A DNA stretch of 64,000 nucleotides from Voacanga thouarsii. Lineage: Eukaryota > Streptophyta > Magnoliopsida > Gentianales > Apocynaceae. Below are positions 58,918 to 64,000 of this stretch, piece after piece. Each line of letters begins with the position of its first letter. Within the stretch, counting starts at the first letter, position 1. The position numbers were made by a program, and so were the translations under genes. The stretch is from positions 248,001-312,000 of the forward strand of contig JANUWF010001635.1 in assembly GCA_026120185.1 (NCBI GenBank), read 5' to 3'. A model generated the notes under the pieces. It saw nothing but the letters and a program-made list of their open reading frames with translations. It did not search any database and was not told where the DNA came from.

Positions 58918-59925
58918 TCAAAAATCCGATACATCCATATGGGTAATATTGATATTAAGATCTTCATGATCACTATCGTCATCCTCAACATTATTTATTG
59001 GATGTTGAGAAAAATTTGCTTCCACATTTTTATTTTTCAATGAAGCTTGATACAATTCAACTAAATGCTTAGCCGTACGACGCTTTCGTGACCAATGACC
59101 TTTCATGCCACATCTATAACATATATCCTCATGCTTTTCTTCAATTTCTTTTTCTTTTCCCTTTTGATCTTTTCTCGCTCCACTTCGGTGGCCAGTATTT
59201 CTCACGCTTGATTATAATTGTGATAAGGGAAATATCGAGCGTGACTACGACCATAACCACGACCACGGCCACGGCCACGGCCACGACCACGACTATAACG
59301 ATGGCTTCGCCGGAGCCAACAAGCATTCACTTCGGGAGTGCCGTAGAGCCGCTTGGTCCGCTTCATGATTTCTCAATAATAACTCATTATTTTTCTCTCG
59401 CAATGAGGAGGGCAGTAATTAAATCAGTAAATTTTGTATACCCCTTTTCTCGATATTGTTGTCGCAGGACAATATTCGAGGCATGAAAGGTGGAGAATGT
59501 CTTCTCCAACATATCTTCATCAGCTCACTTTTTCTCCGCATAATTTTAATTGAGATGTAATTTTATACATTGCGGAGCTATATTCATTCACGGTTTTAAA
59601 ATCTTGCAACCTCAGTGTGCAACCATTCATACCGTGCAAGAGGTAGTACGACCATCTTCGGTGGTCAAATCTTTCTTTTAAATTTACCCATAGGCCATAT
59701 GGATCTTTTTCGGTAAGATATTCCATTTTCAAATTTTCATCGAGATGACGACGAATAAAAATCAAAGCTTTAGCCTTGTGTTGTGCGTATGCACTATTAT
59801 TTGCTTGAATAGTTTCACTAAGGCCTTCAAGCATTTAGATGCATTTCCGCATCGAGAACCCATGACATATAATTTGTTCCGTAAATATCAAGGGCTACAA
59901 ATTCGAGTTTTGCGATGTTAGCCAT
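58918..59925 (-). pseudogene. Element B gag
   Basis: It starts at 59923-59925 (MANIAKLEFVALDIYG) and stops at 58918. The body (59520-59834) has SETIQANNSAYAQHKAKALI and KMEYLTEKDPYGLWVNLKER, typical of copia gag. The zinc knuckle reads CYRCGMKGHWSRKR, with Arg in place of the last Cys. Frames are broken, and it ends well before the pol start, as in D. Confidence 0.82.
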
Positions 59926-59939
59926 AGAGATCAATAAAT

Positions 59940-59950
59940 GCGTACTGTCT
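59940..59950 (-). promoter_or_regulatory. Leader splice-donor position in element B
   Basis: Minus reads AGAAGACAG|TACGC, against AGAAGACAG|GTACGC in A. One G after CAG is missing, so the GT donor is lost or mis-read in B. Confidence 0.45.
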
Positions 59951-60026
59951 TCTCGGCTTTGGTAACGGCGTAAACTCGTGCTTAGTCTTCTCGCTTTTGT
60001 ACCGGTAGAGACTCGTGCTGATAACG

Positions 60027-60383
60027 TGTTATAAAATTAGGGTAGTGTTAGAATAAAATCTACACACTACACACTAAGAAAACTCTAACTATTCTTTGCA
60101 CAAGAATTTCTCTTCAAACTTCTCTCTTTCTTTCTCTCACAATTCTTTCTCTAATCTTTCTTTCACTAATCTTTCTTTCACAAAATGATGGTGTATTACA
60201 AGCTTAGAGAATAGCTCTATTTATAGAGCTCTAATTAGTGAAATACATCATGGCATACATCATCTTCAATTAATGGTGTCTCCACTAAATGGTGGACATC
60301 CATAAAAATCTTCTAATAATTCACATAAATCCATAATTAGTGGAGCCTCCACTAATTAATGGAGATTCCAATAATTCATAACA
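60027..60383 (-). repeat. 5' LTR of element B
   Basis: Same length as its partner and about two differences from it. TATAAATAG lies on minus at 60217-60225. Confidence 0.93.
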
Positions 60384-60427
60384 ACTTCCAGTTTTTACTT
60401 GAAAATTAGTATTAAATAATTATAAGT
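60384..60427. other. 44-bp spacer between head-to-head elements B and C
   Basis: This is original host DNA (ACTTCCAGTTTTTACTTG...) continuing the sequence interrupted at 54789. It lies between two LTR promoters that point away from each other. Confidence 0.8.
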
Positions 60428-60778
60428 ACTATGAATTATTGGAATCTTTATTAATTAGTGGAGGCTCCACTAATTATGAATTTATGTGAATTATTAGAAA
60501 ATTTTTATGGATGTCCACCATTTAGTGGAGACACCACTAATTAAGATTAGTGGAAGATGATGTATGCCATGATGTAATCCACTAATTAGAGCTTTATAAA
60601 TAGAGCTATTCTCTAAGCTTGTAACACACCATTATTTTGTGAAAGAAAGATTAGTGAAAGAAAGATTAGAGAAAATTGTGAGAGAAAAGAAAGAAAGAAA
60701 TTCTTGTGCAAAATAGTTAGAGTTTTATTAGTGTGTAGTGTGAAGATTTTATTCTAACACTACCCTAATTTTATAACA
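60428..60778 (+). repeat. 5' LTR of element C
   Basis: Family LTR in plus orientation ending ATTTTATAACA. TATAAATAG lies at 60595-60603. It resembles the LTR of A more than that of B (for example 'gcaaaatagttag' and 'tgaagattttatt'). Confidence 0.88.
60454..60586. promoter_or_regulatory. Cluster of six ATTAGTGGA/TCCACTAAT motifs upstream of the LTR TATA box
   Basis: Copies lie at 60454-60462, 60466-60474, 60522-60529, 60533-60541, 60546-60554 and 60578-60586, alternating in orientation. The first pair forms a near-perfect palindrome. The same cluster occurs in the other family LTRs. It may be an enhancer or binding-site array; no factor is known to me. Confidence 0.5.
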
Positions 60779-60850
60779 CGTTATCAGCACGAGTCTCTAC
60801 CGTACAAAAGCCGAAGACTAAGCACGAGTTTCTGCGTTACTAAAGCCGAA

Positions 60851-60860
60851 GACAGATGGT
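60851..60860 (+). other. Leader-to-pol junction in element C (exact gag removal)
   Basis: GACAG|ATGGT: the leader up to the donor position is joined to the pol ATG at 60856. Relative to B, about 1.17 kb (58776-59944) containing all of gag is missing. Confidence 0.75.
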
Positions 60861-63800
60861 CATTATTAATGATGATGTATGCATTATTGATAGTGGAACT
60901 ACACACACCATACTAAAAAATGAGAAATATTTTTCTGATCTCAAAATGGGAGAAATAAATATTTATACGATAAACGGTAGTGCAAATGTAATTGAGGGCT
61001 CCGGAAGAGCTAGTATATTGTTGCCTAAAAGAACAACAATTATTATTGATAAGGCACTATTTTCCTCAAAATCCGGAAGAAATTTATTGAGTTTGAAAGA
61101 TATCCGTGAGAAATGGGTATCATGTTGAAACAAATGAAGAAAATGTGATTGAGCATCTTTTTATTACTCAAATGCATTTGGGTAAGAAATCGGTATTAGA
61201 AAAACTGCCGTCTTTTTCTACTCGGTCTATATTTTGTAAAAATACGTACAATTGAAATTCATCATCTAGTAAACCGAAGTTTACTGATCCTATTACTTTT
61301 AGCATTTGGCATGACCTAGTTGGGTCATCCGGGATCTACCATGATGAGAAGAATAATTGAGAATACACATGGTCATCCTTTAAAAAATAAAAGGATATTA
61401 ACATCGAGAAAAATTCGCATGTACTGCATGTTCCCTAGGAAAATTAATTGTTAAACCATCACCAAGTAAAAGTAGGAGCTGAAAGTCCTACATTTCTCGA
61501 ACGGATTCACGAAGATATTTGTGGACCTATTGATCCACCATGTGGACCGTTCAAATATTTTATGGTCTTAATTGATGCATCATCCCGATGGTCACATGTA
61601 TGTTTATTATCTACTCGCAACCTCGGCGTTTGCGAGATTACTTGCTCAAATAATTAAATTACGAGCACAATTTTCGGACCATCACATTAAAAATATCCGT
61701 TTGGATAATGTCGGTGAATTTTCATCACATGCTTTTGATGCATATTGCATGTCAATTGGGATTAATGTTGAACATCCTGTAGCTCATGTTCACACACGTA
61801 ATGGTCTTGTTGAATCTTTGATTAAACGATTACAATTAATTGCTAGACCATTATTAATGAAAACAAATCTCCCAACATCTCGCTCGGGGACATGCTATTC
61901 TACATGCCGCAACACTTGTACGTATAAGACCAGCTAGTTATCATAAATTCTCTCCTTTGCAATTGGCTTTTGGGTCGAACCAAATATTGCTCATTTAAGA
62001 ATTTTTGGGTGTGTCAGTATATATTCCAATTGCACCAAACCAACGTACAAAGATGGGTCCTCAAAGAAGAAAGGGGATATACGTTGGATATGATTCTCCT
62101 CTATTATCGTGTATGTTGAACCCCTAACAGGAGATGTATTCACAAGAAGATTTGTTGATTGTCATTTTGATGAATCATTATTCCCTAAATTAGGGGGAGA
62201 ACCAAAACAAGCATAAAAAGGATCTTGCTTGGACAACATCATTAAATTATCTTGATCCGCGCACAAGCGCATGTGAACTTGAAGTTCAAAAGATAATTCA
62301 TTTGCAAAGCATTGCAAATCAAATGCCGTACGCTTTTGTTGACTCCGGAAGAGTTACAAAATCACATATTCCAGCCTATAAATGCTCCTATTCGAATTGA
62401 AGTTCCAGTAGAACAAAATATTATACCTATAGTCGCTGAGTCAAAAACACGCCGTAAGCGTGGCCGACCTCTTGGTTCTAAAGATAAAAATCCTCGAAAG
62501 AAAAGATGATTAAATGATCCGAAGATCATATTGAAGAAAAGAATGATAAAGACCAAGAGAGAACCGATGACAAAGAACCGAAGTTGATGAAAGTAACACT
62601 CGAAATTTCTATCAATTATACCACTTCCAGTAGAAGTTGGAATCGGATAGAAATTGTTATTGATAATATATTTGCATACACTATATCTCTTGATGTTACA
62701 CAGGATAATGATGATCCCGAACCAATATCGATTGATGAATGCTCGGCATAGAAAAGATTGGTCGCAATGGAAAGATGCGATTCAATCGGAGTTAAATGCA
62801 CTGGCAAAACGTGAAGTCTTCGGACCTGCAGTCCGAACACCAGAAGGTATAAAACCTATTGGCTACAAATGGATATTTGTGCGAAAGAGCAATGAAAAGA
62901 GTGAAATCGTTCGATATAAAGCGCGATTAGTAGTCCAAGGTTTTTCACAAAGACCAGGTATTGATTATGATGAAACTTATTCTCCTATTGTTGATGCTAT
63001 TACACTCCGATATCTTATCAGTTTGGCAAGACATGAAAAGATAGATATGCGCCTATTAGATGTTGTCACTCGCTACTTGTATGGAAATTTAGAAAATGAT
63101 GTTTACATGAAAATCCCCGAAGGATTTCATATGCTCGAAGCATATAAACATTATCCTCGTGAAAATTACTCCATCAAGTTGCAGAAATCATTATATGGCC
63201 TGAAGCAATCTGGGTGCATGTGGTTTACACGTCTTAGTGAATATTTATTGAAAGCGGGATTTAAAAATGACCAGGTATGTCCATGCGTTTTTATTAAGAA
63301 ATCTGGTTCTAAATTTGTGATATTAGCTATATATGTTGATGATATTAATCTTATTGGAACTCCTGAAGAGCTCCAAGAAACAATTGATTATTTAAAAAGA
63401 GAATTCGAAATCAAGGATTTTGGTAAAACCAAATTTTGCCTTGGTTTACAAATTGAACATTTGGAGAGTGGAACATTTATTCATCAATCAACATATACAA
63501 AGAAAAGTGCTAAAAAGATTTTACATGGACAAAGCACATCCATTGAGTATTCCAATGATCGTGCGATCATTAAATGTGGATAAAGATCCTTTCCGACCTC
63601 AAGAAAATGATGAAGAACTCCTTGGTCCCGAAGTACCATATCTCAGATGCAATTGGTGCATTGATGTATCTTACTAATAATACACGACCCGATATTGCTT
63701 TTGTTGTCAATTTATTAGCAAGATTTAGTTCTTCACCAACACGACGACATTGGAATGGAATTAAACAAGTCCTTCGATATCTCCAAGGTACAATTGATCT

Positions 63801-64000
63801 CGGATTATTTTATTCAAATAAAACCAGTCCAACATTGATAGGTTATGCAGATGCTGGTTATTTATCTGATCCACATAAAGCACGTTCTCAAACGGGCTAT
63901 CTATTTACATGTGGAAATACTGCTATATCATGGCGTTCTACGAAACAATCTGTAGCAGCTACTTCTTCAAATCATGTTGAAATTATAGCCATTCATGAAG
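60856..64000 (+). pseudogene. Element C pol: protease, integrase, RT, RNase H (partial)
   Basis: It opens MVIINDDVCIIDSGTTHTIL, so the protease site DSG is intact. Integrase words lie at 61448-61937 (HEDICGPIDPPCGPFKYFMV, LDNVGEFSSHAFDAYC). RT (62654-63583) shows FVRKSNEKSEIVRYKARL, KSLYGLKQSGCMW and an intact YVDD. RNase H (GYADAGYLSDPHKARSQTGY) runs to the window edge. Frameshifts are concentrated in the first 2 kb and often at CAG/CTG sites; the RT part has a frame of 309 codons. Confidence 0.85.

Larger units (their letters stand above)
54790..60383 (-). mobile_element. Copia LTR retrotransposon B, complete, young
   Basis: It has 357-bp LTRs at both ends and perfect 5-bp duplications ACTTC (54785-54789 and 60384-60388). 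The LTRs differ at only about two positions, so insertion was recent. In element sense (minus) it has leader, gag, spacer, pol, purine tract and 3' LTR, all in place. Despite its youth the frames are broken many times, mostly at CAG or CTG sites (see findings). It is the template against which the losses in A and C can be read. Confidence 0.93.
60428..64000 (+). mobile_element. Copia LTR retrotransposon C, gag-less, cut by window end
   Basis: It has a 5' LTR (about 60428-60778), a 77-nt leader (60779-60855) and then pol directly, with no gag. The leader-pol junction falls exactly where the family has a splice donor and acceptor. Pol continues through RNase H to the window end, so the 3' LTR and target duplication cannot be seen. 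The first LTR bases are diverged (TACTATGAATT for TGTTATGAATT). Confidence 0.88.

Noticed and set aside
59088..59486. 132-codon plus-strand frame with Thr/Ala repeats
   Set aside because: Antisense of the Gly/Arg-rich end of element B gag; the same explanation holds for 20110-20415 in element A.
1..64000. CRISPR arrays, bacterial operons, phage features
   Set aside because: Direct repeats here are microsatellites, LTRs and tandem duplications in a plant nuclear setting; nothing fits a spacer-repeat pattern.

Overview
The window is nuclear DNA of a flowering plant, most likely a eudicot. It is AT-rich and has plant-type intron-exon genes, Ty1-copia LTR retrotransposons, plant RTE-type LINEs and a Mutator-like element. 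The species cannot be fixed from sequence alone. A woody eudicot such as a citrus relative is a guess that could be tested by synteny.

Four host-type gene models can be read. (1) A DCL/DUF3223 organellar rRNA-maturation protein, minus strand, 3 exons, 7171-14070, 196 aa. (2) An F-box/LRR protein of the SKIP2/VFB type, plus strand, one exon, 39850-41466, 538 aa. (3) A mannose-P-dolichol utilization defect 1 (MPDU1) homolog, minus strand, 8 exons, 51104-54454, 238 aa. (4) An RKD (RWP-RK) transcription-factor gene, plus strand, 18694-20092. It keeps its introns and poly(A) signal but lies entirely inside a copia retrotransposon and has two disabling lesions.

The rest is mostly transposon in nested layers. 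A Mutator-like element (15655-31779, 9-bp target duplication TAACTAATA) with long two-unit terminal inverted repeats carries an ERD7-like gene fragment, so it looks like a Pack-MULE. It was later invaded by copia element A (15775-21173, duplication CTCTC, carrying the RKD gene), by a solo LTR (22744-23114) and by an older long-LTR copia element E (23327-31486, duplication CTAAT). An RTE LINE with a 16-bp target duplication sits at 33032-36173, and a 5'-truncated relative at 42655-43322.

From 44.5 kb to the end lie copia element D (44491-50180, plus), the MPDU1 gene, copia element B (54790-60383, minus, duplication ACTTC, LTRs with about 2 differences) and copia element C (60428 to beyond 64000, plus). 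B and C stand head to head 44 bp apart. A, B, C and the solo LTR are one LTR family; D is a related family.

The most unusual signals are these. First, an intact-ended copia element carries a whole antisense RKD gene in place of its own zinc-knuckle, protease and integrase region. Second, in this copia group gag behaves like an intron: a splice donor lies in the leader, an acceptor lies at a separate pol ATG, and element C looks like a reverse-transcribed copy of the spliced, gag-less RNA. Third, in B and part of C almost every CAG/CTG site is altered, which breaks frames in otherwise young elements and may reflect methylation-linked sequencing error. Fourth, a Pack-MULE with an ERD7 fragment holds the nested cluster.
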